Positions 41,480 through 51,905 of a stretch of DNA of 64,000 bases are shown here, one piece after another. The DNA lies in contig JAGTTD010000003.1 of NCBI GenBank assembly GCA_018398585.1, positions 4,348,637-4,412,636 of the forward strand. Direction: 5' to 3'. Source of the DNA: Simmondsia chinensis (taxonomy: Eukaryota > Streptophyta > Magnoliopsida > Caryophyllales > Simmondsiaceae). The notes under the pieces are model-generated. The model saw only the letters and a list, made by a program, of their open reading frames with translations, had not been told where the DNA came from and made no database searches. The position numbers were made by a program, and so were the translations under genes. Within the stretch, counting starts at the first letter, position 1, and every line of letters begins with the position of its first letter.

Positions 41480-42950
41480 TTGTAATAGGGTGTACAAGGT
41501 TATTGTTTTATAAGATCACTATCTCACCTGAGTTAACATAAAAGACCGTAACTGGTGTTAGACCATCTCTAACAACCTCATCATCTATCAAGAACTTTCT
41601 TAGCCAACATGCCTCCTTTGTAGCTTCTGAAGCTGCAACATATTTGGCTTCCATGGTAGAGTCATCAATACATGATAGCTTGACACTCCTCCAACTTGTA
41701 GCTTTTCCTCCATGGGTGAAGACATATCCAAACTTCAAAACGTCGAGCATCTCTATTTGACTGGAAATCTGAATCAATATAGCCAACCGGAACCATCTCG
41801 TTGCTTTGAAAGATCAGCATATAATCTCTAGTTCTTTTTAAGTACTTGAGAATTTGCTTCACTGCCACCTGGTGCTTTGGACTCAGGTTAGACTGATGTC
41901 TGCTTACCATACCAACATCATAGTAGATATTTGGTCTTGTGCACAACATGCCATACATGAGGCTTCCCACAGCCGAAGCATATAGAACTTTTCTCATCTG
42001 CTCCTCCTCTTAAGGTGTCTTAGGACATTGCTCTAAGGAAAAAGGAACCCCATGCATGAAAGGTAAAATCCTTTTCTTTGAGTCTTCCATGCGATACATT
42101 GACAACATCTTATTAATATAAGTAGCTTGAGAAAGACCCAACATCCTACTCTTACAATCTTGCAAAAGCTTAATCCTAAGAATATAGCTGGCTTCTCCTA
42201 AGTCCTTCATATCAAACTGACTTGACAACCAAATCTTTACAGCTAATAACTCCCTTATATCATTCCGTAGGAGTAGTATATCGTCGGCATATGACACTAA
42301 GAAATCACTACTTTCTCTTGATGTCGTTTGTACATGCATCGTTTAACAACCAATTGCTCAAAACTATGAGACTTAATCGCTTCATTGAATCTAATATTCC
42401 ATGAGCGTGATGCTTCCTTCAATCCACACATGAACGTCTTCAATTTGCATACCATATACTCTTAATTTTTGCCAATGAAACTATCTGGTTGCATCATATA
42501 GATGTTTTATTTAAGACAACCATTCAAAAAGGTCTTTTTGTCATCCATTTGCCAAATCTCATAATCATAATGACCCGCAATAGATAGGAGTATCCTTATG
42601 GACTTTAGCATTGCTGTTGGTGAGAAGGTCTTATCATAATCAATTCCTTCCTTTTGGGTAAAACCCTTAGCAACCAGCCTTGCCTTGAAGGTCTCTATCT
42701 TTCCGTCCACTCCTCCTTTCTTTTTGTAGACCCATTTACATCTAATGGGCTTAATGCCAACATCCTCCTCCAAAAGTTCCTGGACCAGATTAGAATACAT
42801 AGATCCTATCTCATATTTCATTGCTAAGACCCATTGGTCAGCATCCTTGTCTTTAATTACCTCATTGTAGCTGAGAGGATTAGATACAATGTCACTGCCA
42901 ACCATTAAGGCTCTTGCCATGAACTTTTCAGGTGTCCTGACAATCCTCCC
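41480..42950 (-). pseudogene. Copia-3 reverse transcriptase and RNase H
   Basis: From the right: DADQWVLAMKYEIGSM, CKWVYKKKGGVDG, FKARLVAKGFTQKEGIDYDK, FSPTAMLKSIRILLSIAGHY and WQMDDKKTFLNGCLK, where MDVKTAFLNG is expected. A stop separates this from SYADDILLLRNDIRELLAVK (YVDD changed to YADD), DLGEASYILRIKLLQD and MLGLSQATYINKML. Next are ASAVGSLMYGMLCTRPNIYY, SNLSPKHQVAVKQILKYLKR and the RNase H end STMEAKYVAASEATKEACWL. At least three frame breaks occur. Confidence 0.9.
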
Positions 42951-43399
42951 ACTACGGTTAGCTCTTGTGTACCTGGAACATCCTCGGCTCTATCCGTAGG
43001 TGTATCTAATACATCCACTATGTCTCGAGATGTGTCTAGCTATTCAAAATTAGCATCATTCCCTTTTAATTCCTCTAACACCACTTTGCTTTTGCATTTG
43101 TAGTCTACTACAAAATGCTCCTCTAAATATTTTGCATTCACACTTACAAAAACCTTTTGATCAGAAGGACTGTAGAAAAGATCACCCCTTGTCCATTTGA
43201 AATATAAACATGCACACCTCCGTCCTTGATTCCAACTTGTCAAGATTCGTTTTCAACCCATGCAATGGGCACCCCCAAATTCAAAGGTACCCCAGACTTG
43301 GCTTTCGCCCAGTCCATAACTCCACTTGCATTTTAGGAATTGATTTATATGGAACTAAGTTCAGGAGATATGCCGCTGTTTCCAAGGCATAACTCCAAA

Positions 43400-44598
43400 A
43401 AGATATTGGTAAAGTAGCTTGACTCATTATGGACCTGAACATTTCTAACAAAGTCCTAGTCTTTTCTTCTGCAACGCCATTCTGTTGTAGTGTAGCTAGA
43501 GCAAAAAGCTAATCTAATCCCATTTGTAGTTAGAAAATCCATAAATTCACCAGAAAGATATTCTGCACCTCGATCGAATCGAAGTGACTTTTCTTGTTTA
43601 TGTAATTGCTTTTCAACTTCAGATTTGTAGTCTTTGAACCTTTCAAAAGAGTTCATCTTATGTCTCATTAGATAAACATGTCCATACCATGAGTAATCAT
43701 TAGTGAATCTGACGAAGTACTCATACCCACCCTTTGCTTAAACGTTCATTGGTCCACATACATCTGTGTGTACTAGCTCAAGCAAGTCACCAACCCTATT
43801 GCCTTTACCCTTTAAGATAGACTTGGTCATCTTTCCTTTTATGCAGGATTCACAGATTGGTAATAACTTCAAATCCAAAGGTTCTATCAGTCCACCTTTT
43901 ATTGGTCTTTGGATCCTGTTCAAATTGCTGTGACCTAAACATTGGTGCCATGTGAAGGCATTATCCCTTTCAGGTTGTTTTCTTTTAAGAGATTGAACAA
44001 GTGAGCCTGTTTTAGATTCATTTAAACAAATGTGAGAGTTTCGATCATAAAACAACTTGAATAAACCATCCACACATGTACCTTTATAAATAAACAATTT
44101 ATTTCGCATAATAATAGGTTCACAACCAAAATTAATGGAATAACCATTATCCACTAAACAAGACACATAAATCAAATTCATGCGCAATGGAAGTACAAAT
44201 AAACAATCCTTCAAAATCAAAACCATACCACTAAAGACTAAGCTAACATCTCCTACTCCTAAGACAGCTAGTCTTGTACCACATCCAGGCATCAGGGAGA
44301 CTTCTCTGTCATTCAGCCTCCTAGTTAGATTGAGCCCCTGTAACATATTATAAACATAGTCAGTTGAACCTAAGTCCACACACCAGAGTCCTGGTGAACT
44401 CTCAATTGCGCATGACTCAAATAAGTGAGATATCAACATACCTTCACTAGATGGCTTAGCAGTCTTTGCGGCAAGGGTAGCTAAGTCCTTAGTGCAATCC
44501 CCTTTCCAGTGGCCTATTTCTTCACAACGGAAGCAACTTCCTCTAACTTGCTGACTGTTACTCATCACTAATTCCTGGGCACTCCTTATGCCCCACAT
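43400..44598 (-). pseudogene. Copia-3 zinc knuckle, protease and integrase
   Basis: The 286-codon frame holds a CCHC knuckle (CFRCEEIGHWKGDC), a degenerate protease site (WCVDLGSTDYV; the Ser of DSG is Leu here), and GAG-pre-integrase with HQCLGHSNLNRI and CESCIKGK, the HHCC zinc site. Then come LLELVHTDVCGPMN and, after breaks, KSLRFDRGAEYLSGEFMDFL and LQQNGVAEEKTR in another frame. Truncations separate the integrase core. Confidence 0.9.
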
Positions 44599-44613
44599 CA
44601 GGTCTTCTGTTGC

Positions 44614-45200
44614 TTACAGCTCTTTCATTAGTTCAGGTAGTGAATAGTTTTTGTTATTCATATAAAAATCTAGCCTGAACTGAGCAAATGAGCTTGACAG
44701 AGAATTGAGGATGATATTTGGCTTAGTTTGACTATCAAACTCAGCTCCGAGGATCTCCAGTTCAGAAAAACATGTCATCAAATTCACGATGTGTTCCTCA
44801 ACTAGTACTCCTTTGGACATCCTCACGTTGAGCAACTTCTTTATGAGTTCTTGACTCACTGCTTTATGTTGCTTCTCGAACATTTCTCTTAAATGTTAAA
44901 TCATCTCAGCTATTGTTTGCTTGTCAAGCATCTGATGCCTGAGTACTTCTGACACTATGGTCAATATATAACACTTGGCTAACTCATTAGCCCCATGGCA
45001 ATGTTCGTAACGCTCTTTTTCAGTTGCTAGGCAATTAGCTGTGGGCGCACTGGTGGACAAGCTTCAGTGAGAAAAAACTCAATCCTTGTGAGTAAAAACT
45101 AAGTCCAACTTGTTTTTCCAAACAAAGTAATTCAGTCCAGCGAGTACATTATGCATTAGATTCGAGTGAAGCTCAACAGCCGTATCCATTTTAAAATACT
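44614..45200 (-). pseudogene. Copia-3 gag
   Basis: The sense strand encodes MFEKQHKAVSQELIKKLLNV, MSKGVLVEEHIVNLMTCFSE and NIILNSLSSSFAQFRLDFYM, the copia gag helical domain. Upstream, from 45200 to 44884, the frame is broken by stops, but a KCYILTIVSEVLRHQMLDKQ trace is visible. Confidence 0.85.
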
Positions 45201-46277
45201 GTATATGCAAATATTTGTGTAACTATCTAATATGAGTCATATATAATGTAGTGATATCAATTTTTTAATTTAGTCAACACAATAAGTCAGGCATCCACGA
45301 AATTGTACTATAATATATGCCATGATGACCCAAACACACCACTCCTTACTCCCAAGCAGGGGGTTTGTATGAAATTAGTTTGGGCAAGAACTATTCTCAA
45401 TTAACATATTTTATTATAACTCTTACTAAACATAATTAACTCACTACTTTACCTTAGTCTCTAACATAACACTACAGAGCTCCTTAAGGAGGCTCATGTA
45501 TCATGCTAGGCAAGTGCAAACCATTACCCAACCTCTATACACAAACACATATTACTCCATGCCAGCATGGTCACATCGCTTCTTGGCACTTTCATTTATC
45601 CTAATAGAAGTCTAACCTTGTAACCTGCATACCAACACCCTCCGCAGGGAATGTGCCAGTTCATTATGCTACTAGACTGGTAATGGAGACCATGAGGCTA
45701 CAACAATTAAATCTTGCCCTCACTTGAGTTTCATAAACTAGTGGTTTTAATTAAATTTCATTTTCTTCTTAGATTATCTCATAATCTCCATAAGAATTTC
45801 ATTCTCAAATTAAATTAATTTTTAATTATTATTTAAAACGGTACTGACGTGCATATGTCCCAAATTGTTTTTTTAATCGTAAAAAATGTCATGTCAACAA
45901 TGACGTCATTGCTGACATTAGCATCAGCAAAAATTAAATATTTTGTTTTATTTTATTTTATTTTTTTAATGTTTTAAAAAACAATTGAATCCAGTCTCAT
46001 CAAATCAATTTATCCGATTTCGTACATCTTGATCAAACACGCACAATCTCATCATACGAATAATATGAATGCACTTTTAATGAATCTACGTTGACAGATC
46101 TGAAATAACTATTAATTCATTATCGATTCAAACAATTTTAAACTCGTACATTGATTATTATCAAAATCAAATTAAACTATCTTTCCTTCCTAATAAAATC
46201 TCTATTATTAAATCACAAGTCTATTTGTTCCGATCCTATTATACCTATCACGTATATTATGATTGCAATCAGAGGTT
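45201..46277 (-). other. Copia-3 leader region between gag and PBS
   Basis: This stretch of about 1.1 kb has no ORF and is AT-rich. A long untranslated leader is usual in this copia group. It ends at the first of two primer-binding sites. Confidence 0.45.
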
Positions 46278-46352
46278 GGCTCTGATACCAATTGTAGGAA
46301 TGTATTCTAAAAATTTTCCCGCAGTTTATTAAACTAGTGAGTGGAAGCGTGG
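46278..46352 (-). repeat. first PBS plus truncated LTR end
   Basis: GGCTCTGATACCA at 46278-46290 (minus TGGTATCAGAGCC) is followed by TGTAGGAATGTATTCTAAAA and CAGTTTATTAAACTAG. This is similar to the LTR end at 46403-46460. Only about 60 bases of LTR remain before a second leader-like piece. Confidence 0.7.
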
Positions 46353-46387
46353 TGGGCCATAACCGATAAATCCCAGGATCGCAACGT

Positions 46388-46400
46388 GGCTCTGATACCA
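46388..46400 (-). other. second primer-binding site (tRNA-iMet type)
   Basis: GGCTCTGATACCA, the perfect complement of TGGTATCAGAGCC, lies two bases from the LTR end at 46403. Confidence 0.85.
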
Positions 46401-46402
46401 AC

Positions 46403-46605
46403 TGTTGGGACGAATTTAAAACTTTTCCTTAAGTTTCTTAAACTAGCACAATAGAAGGGTTTAAAATTCCTAATTTTTAATCTATAAATTTAAATTCCAA
46501 ATTTAAATCTACAAGCATCTACTCTAATACATTCTTAACTCCATGACCTCTATTTATAGTAGGCTACCGAAGCGAGAAATAATTAAAGAGTGGATGTGGC
46601 CCACT
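46403..46605 (-). repeat. Copia-3 5' LTR (truncated)
   Basis: TGTTGGGACGAATTTAAAAC through ATTTATAGTAGGCTACCGAAG and AAAGAGTGGATGTGG matches the 3' LTR at about 39494-39950. It stops at about 46605, where Nar-b begins. Confidence 0.8.
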
Positions 46606-46619
46606 ACTTCTCTGCTGAA

Positions 46620-47260
46620 TTTGTCTTTGCTGAAATTAACAGTTAGCTCTAACTCTTTCTGATCAGGAGGCTTGTTGTTGGTGTTCTTAGATAAGTGAAC
46701 ATCGACTCCCCTCAATTGACCCAACACCATGATCTGATTTAGCAAATTCCCCTGCTGAAATGAACCTGCTACTTGCATTGGATAAGAAACAGAATGCTTC
46801 TTAACTCTATTTGTTTGTACTGCAGTAAGGATAAGCTAATTTCTTGATGAATTTACATCTTTGTTGAGTGAATTCCCCTGTCCTGGATAAAAAGGCCCCA
46901 AAAGAGTCCGCCATTGAACCCGATCTTGCAATTTTTCCAGCTGAACAAATTGTTCTGCAGCTGTAACACTTTGATATTTCACTGAATTTGGTTGCACTGC
47001 AGCAGCTTCACCCTAATCCCTTGCTAGTATCTTCATTTTCCTTGCCTTCTTTAACATCTTCTTGACCCAAGCAAATGCTCTAAGTCTATCAATTGACCAC
47101 AACACCATCCTAGGATGCCCCAATTCCAAATCCTTGAGCATGTTATACTTGTCAAGAAACATCTCATTTTCCTTAAGAAGTAGAAAATTTGGAGCACTTT
47201 CCTTGCAAACTATAAATGGCCTTTCCAATGCTCTCAATCTCTTACTTGAATAACACTTTT
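46620..47260 (-). pseudogene. Nar-b ORF segment shared with Nar-d (SIDRL block)
   Basis: The sense frame 47237-47013 reads RALERPFIVCKESAPNFLLL, then MVLWSIDRLRAFAWVKKMLK. In Nar-d (54124-54330) the corresponding stretch is RALEEPISIFQGVVLDFLQL, then VLLVSIDRLGASSWIQISIK. The shared pattern shows an old coding segment of the family. No domain is recognised. Downstream pieces (46778-46554) are Asn/Gln-rich. Confidence 0.4.
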
Positions 47261-47596
47261 TTGGTTAAGCTGAGTTACCAAATTGATCTTAATCCCTTGC
47301 TACAATGTGAACTTAGCTCGTAACTTCCTAATGCTAAGAACTTTAATGTATAATTGTAATTTCTTTGTTGCAATATCCAGTGGCTCTAACACTTGCAATC
47401 GCTCACTTTCATTCTGAATTGGTGCCGCCACTATAGAGTTGAGCTTCTACAACTTCTGAAATTCAGCCAAAACAAGATTATTCTAAGTTCCAAAGTAGGG
47501 TATGATGCTCATTTCTTGATTTACAGCTGTAGCACCTGATTTTCCACGGAATTCAGCATTGTCAGTGGAATTTTGGCCCTCGTTCTATTGCGTTTG

Positions 47597-47905
47597 CTAT
47601 GTTCCTACCCAAGTTCTGTCAATGTTCTCCCTTCTCGGATCAGCTGGTCTCATTTGAACCTGATTTGTAGCTATAAAATCACCTACTTGCAACAATGAAG
47701 TGTCAAGAACACTTTGTACTACTACTACATCGAGCTCTGTTGTTACCTCAAGCTTATCTTGCATTTTCAGATAATGTTGCCGCTGTACCACTTCAATCTG
47801 ATCTCGTACCACTGTCATCTGATCCTCTGAATACAAATTTGCCTCATTAACCTGATTTGTTGCTGCACATTCCAGATTCAAGCTGTTTCCAGCACGAAGA
47901 ACCAC
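47597..47905 (-). pseudogene. Nar-b hypothetical ORF downstream of the RRM
   Basis: A 102-codon open stretch continues in the same frame as the RRM ORF after one stop at 47909. It is rich in Val, Gln, Glu and Asp and has no recognisable domain. Together with the RRM segment it could be one ancestral frame of about 230 codons. Confidence 0.35.
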
Positions 47906-47908
47906 TTG

Positions 47909-48301
47909 TCACTTAAATTCTTGCTCAAACTCCTCAATTACTTCAACCATAGATTCTTTAACACTTGCAAATCTCGAAATGTGATTCTCCCTAAGAGAGA
48001 TTTGATCTAATGGCATAGGTCCCCTTGAGGTAGCTTGACAATTATTAGGTCCTATCACCTCTAGCTCCCCTTCCCTTTTATCCCACACCTTGAGATAGCT
48101 TGTGTCCATAACACAACATCCAACAAAGATGTTTCTCCAGTGTAATGAATTAAGACCTGAGTTGGCACTCCTTCTCGTATAATAACTAATGTGAGCCATA
48201 TCCTCAGTGATGGAAGTTGAGACCACTTCGATACTTTCAAGAGGACCGTAAGGCCAAAATACTTGATAGAGAACATCCTCATTTATAAGGTAAAGAGGCA
48301 T
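47909..48301 (-). pseudogene. PTB-like RRM domain segment captured in Nar-b
   Basis: The 130-codon frame opens MPLYLINEDVLYQVFWPYG, then HISYYTRRSANSGLNSL and HWRNIFVGCCVMDTSYLK. This follows the RRM of plant polypyrimidine tract-binding protein homologs, where DVLHQVFSPYG, an IQY strand, and NSLQGRNIYDGCCQLDIQFS occur in the same order and spacing. The first part forms RNP2/helix 1 and the last covers RNP1-side strands and helix 2. PTB proteins bind pyrimidine-rich RNA and regulate splicing. Residues 75-130 have no clear match. The segment lies between the Nar PBS and the shared SIDRL block, so it probably came from a host transcript; direct function in the element is unknown. The identification is by remembered similarity. 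Confidence 0.65.
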
Positions 48302-49167
48302 TAATAATTTGACAAAAGTCTAACAACTTGAACCAAAGCTGGATCGAGCCAACGCGGCATTGCATATTGTACCATTTTGACAATACTTGAATAGAATCCA
48401 GTGAGGTCAAATGCACCTTAGTAGTTTAAGATCGAATTAACGTAATGTCCTCACTCTAATTAATTCAGCTCCTTGTTCACCAGGAGAACACTTTAAGCTA
48501 ACAAGGTCTTAAGTGTGGAGCTTAGTTCAAGATCACTTGCACCAGGTTCAATATGCAATCAGCTAGAATGAGTCCAAATCTAGCTTAATCAATGACTCAA
48601 GTTCACAATATCACAAGAATCAGCTAACAAACACACAAACAACAAGATTTTTGAACTAAATTCATGATCAAGCATAACTTGACAGTTAGAACCTGTTGAC
48701 AATGCAGCAATGTCTGGGAATCTGGACAGCTCACCGAAATCTTGATCCAATGCAACACTGAGCAGCGAAACCTAGCTTGGATGCAGCAGGAACTGAAATT
48801 TCAGCAATTAAAGCGCAATTTCTGGATTACACACCCCTTGAATAGAACCTGATCTTAGTCTTAAGATAATGCAGTAAATTTACGCTAAAATCCTGAGTAA
48901 ATCGCAAGCTTTTTCCAAGGACTTCAAAGCACTGAAGATCAGCTCCATTTCTAACTTCCTCCGGCTTGAATCAATACAAGCTTAACCTAATTGAAGTAAA
49001 TTCAGCTAAGCCAAATGCAAATCATCAAGCTACAATGAAGAAGTAGCTGAATTTTGGTAGTAACCGCAAGTTTATTAATTAAGAATTCAAAATTGAATGC
49101 CTAATCAATTTGCAATGCAATCAAGGATATTTTATATCAAATTACATTTGATTTGGAATCAAATCAA

Positions 49168-49180
49168 GGCTCTGATACCA
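49168..49180 (-). other. Nar-b primer-binding site (tRNA-iMet type)
   Basis: GGCTCTGATACCA on plus, two bases from the LTR end TGTCATGA at 49183. The adjoining internal sequence (GATTTGGAATCAAATCAAGG) matches that of Nar-a and Nar-d. Confidence 0.85.
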
Positions 49181-49222
49181 TTTGTCATGAACCAAAATCA
49201 ATCTTGAAGCATGACCTAAGGA

Positions 49223-50640
49223 TAGATAAATTGTGACCCTTAAGAGTCCCCATAAATCAGAATGCACATAATCAATAGGACCTTTTGTGGTACGCTTCGA
49301 AGTCTTAAAAACTAGCCTACAACATTTACCAAATATAAGACGGATCACCACACAACAATCCTTGTTTGGACAGCTCATTCATGCCTCTTTGAGAGATAAG
49401 TCCTAACCTCCTACGCCAAAGGTTAGTTGGGTCGGCTTTTCAGCCATTCTAGCATAAGACTTAGCAGGAACTACTTCACCCTTCAGGACATAAAGACCAT
49501 TTTTGACCTCTCCTCTTAGAACTACAAGGGATCCTTTGAGAATGTCCATCTCTTCATAACACGCTGTTGAGGTCAACCCTCTCCTGTGAAGCTACCCTAG
49601 GGTATAAATTGTTTCATTTGACATCCTAATATGCACAGACCCTATCCCTTCAACACTATAACCATGGTTATTGTCTAATTATATCTTTCATCCATTTGTG
49701 TTTATTTAATCAATAAAGTTTGAGAGGTATGAGCACACATGGAAATACATCCAAAATTTAAGACCCATTCAAGAATTGTTATGTCAAATGAAACAAGTAA
49801 TACTTTAGCATGATTAGAATCAATTATCTGCAGATGCATGGTTTTTGTTCCTTTTAGGATAATGTCTCCTAATATTTCCAAGTTTGTTGCACTCGAAACA
49901 TTTTCCATTTGTGTAATCTTATTGATTTTTTGAAGATGAATGATTCTTGCTCTTAGAAAGACTTCTATTGTTCTAGTTATTTCCCTGTTCTTAGACGTGC
50001 TTTTTACTTAAAGTCCGTCTCCATTCAAGTTGGGCACAGGGCACTTTCCATCTCTTTTTAGTTCAAGAATCTTACAATTTAGGGCCTTAGTCACATCTTT
50101 AAGGCCAATAGTGTCACACCTATACCTAAGATTTTCTTTACAGGATCTAAGATACTAAGGTAGGGAGCACAAGAGTGTCACGGCCTCAACCTTGTCTTCT
50201 ATAGTCACATTTATGTTGATTAGGTCATGTAGTAACTTATGAAAGTCATCTAAAGATTTTTCCATGGATTTGTTTTCAACCATTCCTAATGTAAAGCAAA
50301 ATTTTTCATAAAGTGAATAAGGTTAAAGAGTGATTCTATTTTGTAAAATTTCTCTCACTTGGCCCAAATCATTGCTACAGTAGTCTCACTTGAAACTTGG
50401 GATGAGACAGAGTTATAAAGACACAAAACAATCAAACCATAAGCCTGAGATTTGATTTCTACCTTTTCCTTCTCAGTTAAATAAGAAGGTTGTTTGTCTG
50501 CTAGCAAAAGTATAGATCCAGCTCATTGGGGCAACATCAAGGCCCTGATCTTCACTTTCCATAAAGAGAAATCATCCTGCCCATTAAACGTCTCAATATC
50601 AAACTTTGCATATGCCATTATAAAGACTTTTCTAGCAACT
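49223..50640 (-). pseudogene. Copia-4 gag, protease and integrase start
   Basis: Sense-strand pieces from right to left: gag traces near 50300-50640, a knuckle-like KCFECNKLGNIRRHYPKR at about 49860-49920 (His and last Cys replaced), then ILKGSLVVLRGEVKNGLYVL and AEKPTQLTFGV, the GAG-pre-integrase. LVFKTSKRTTKGPIDYVHSD and LWG follow, the start of the integrase core. Nar-b interrupts there. Several stops are present. Confidence 0.8.
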
Positions 50641-50644
50641 AAAG

Positions 50645-50656
50645 CTTTGATACCAT
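50645..50656 (-). other. Copia-4 primer-binding site (tRNA-iMet type)
   Basis: The minus strand reads TGGTATCAAAGC four bases from the LTR end at 50661; one base differs from the standard site. Confidence 0.7.
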
Positions 50657-50660
50657 TTAT

Positions 50661-50975
50661 TGGATGTTGTTTTATACTCTTTTCTTAATAATGGATCGAC
50701 AAAGTCTAAGACGGAGATTACAAATGACGATAGAAGATTACAAACCAAAAACAGTAAAGAACCAAGAAAGACATATGTGGTTAAGCCCTAGATAATCAGA
50801 CCTAGTCCATGACTCTCTATCACTAGAAAATTCTCTTCATTATTATCAAGATTATTACAAATTACAAACCACTAACAACACAAACAACAAATTACAAACT
50901 CTTTCTGATGCTTCTATGATAGAAACTTTTCTATGTAGGACGACCAAAAACAAGGAGAATCTAATAGTAGCTATT
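50661..50975 (-). repeat. Copia-4 5' LTR (truncated)
   Basis: Matches 37771-38090 of the 3' LTR from TGGATGTTGTTTTATACTC to about GGAGAATCTAATAG. The remaining roughly 430 bases of LTR are absent, replaced by unrelated sequence at about 50976. Confidence 0.75.
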
Positions 50976-51030
50976 GCTTTGTTTGATAGGCTGCTGGAAT
51001 GAGGGGCACGCAGGTTTCCTAGAATTTTAA

Positions 51031-51780
51031 TAGAAATTAATAAGTGATTACTACAATAGGCACATTATCGCCAAACATTCAACACGTGACTGTGGCACCT
51101 TCTGTAGGTTCTTAAAAAAGCAGATAAAGGAAGAAGTTAATATTCTCTTTGGAGGACAAGAGTTAGCTATGAGAATATCCATTGATGACCATTGGCAAAT
51201 AGTCTTTACCACCAAGAAAGAGGCATTAAGAAAGCTCATACGCCTCACTCGTAAACTATGTGGAGGCTGTGGTCACAAGTTGGTGTCTGAAATGAAAAAG
51301 TTAGGCCTTTACCCAAGGAAAAAGCTAGATCCCTCTAAGAAGGCTTTGCTGGTTGGACCCTATCGAGGTCTCACTTACAAAGCTCAAATCATTATGAGGA
51401 CTGGGCACCCAAAAAGAAATCTAAAATACCACTTGCTCAATGTGGACACTAATTAGGGACCACGACAATTAGGACAACAGCCTTCAAGGGTCCATTTTGG
51501 TAATGGCTGGAGAAGGAATCACCTCACGCAAGAGGATGTTGGTCACTCCAACTTTACACGAACTCAGAAAGGAAGGCAGCTACTAAAGAAAGCAGTGCAA
51601 CGAAGAGCTCTTCTTGACACTTACTTGACTAGGCTATTTGGGGAAGAGGCCAGCTTCCACAAGAATAGGTGCATCAAGCCCATGGATCTTGGGCATCTAT
51701 TAACCAAACCCAAACCTTTAACCACCACTTGTAAAGTTGAGCCACGCAAGAGGCTTGAGAGATGGGTTAAAGAATCTTGA
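51031..51780 (+). pseudogene. unrecognised near-open frame (about 249 codons, one stop)
   Basis: A single frame runs from about 51031 to TGA at 51778-51780 and is broken only by TAG at 51454-51456. No upstream Met start precedes the open part; the first Met is at 51169. The product is very basic, with KKEALRKLIRLTRKLCGGCG, a possible Cys-X2-Cys pair, SEMKKLGLYPRKKLDPSKK, ALLVGPYRGLTYKAQIIMRT and, after the stop, FGNGWRRNHLTQEDVGH. I do not recognise the family. Composition and continuity look more gene-like than the decayed elements on both sides. It could be a captured or relict coding segment. A 30-base unit (TTGTAAAGYTGAGCCAYGCA) repeats at about 51728 and 51795. Confidence 0.45.
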
Positions 51781-51905
51781 GCATCCAGCAAGAGGCTTGT
51801 AAAGCTGAGCCATGCAAGAGGCTTGAGCATCCACTCTCTCATCTTCTGATGGTAAAGAATCTTGGTGGGATCAGCTTTCCAAGAGTTTTTTGGCTTGAAG
51901 ATCAT

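Larger units (their letters stand above)
39494..46605 (-). mobile_element. Copia-3: Ty1/copia (Tork/TAR/Angela-like), minus strand
   Basis: Order on the minus strand: partial 5' LTR (46605-46403), PBS, leader, gag (45200-44614), protease/integrase (44598-43400), RT (42950-42000), RNase H (about 41990-41480), PPT and a long 3' LTR (41391 to about 39494). It lies inside Copia-4. Frames are broken several times and some catalytic residues are replaced. The lineage is suggested by phrases such as CKWVYKKK, MLGLSQATYI and YMLIFQ and is not firm. Confidence 0.85.
46606..49222 (-). mobile_element. Nar-b: truncated Nar element, minus strand
   Basis: On the minus strand it begins with about 40 bases of LTR end (CATGACA terminus at 49183) and an iMet PBS, then the Nar leader (GGAGTTCAATTTTGAATTC-like; GTAGCTTGATGATTTGC shared with Nar-d). 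An interior with short ORFs follows, cut off near 46606. Its LTR is lost where Copia-4 resumes at 49223. It carries a PTB-like RRM not seen in the other copies. Confidence 0.75.
37771..50975 (-). mobile_element. Copia-4: Ty1/copia, minus strand, interrupted
   Basis: The 5' LTR (right, 50661 to about 50975), PBS, gag-protease-integrase remnants (49223-50640), RNase H remnant (38526-39436) and 3' LTR (37771-38525) are collinear on the minus strand. Between them lie Copia-3 and Nar-b, so most of RT is gone or displaced. LTRs share TTTTACTCTTTTCTT and CTAGTCCATGRCTC blocks. Confidence 0.75.
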
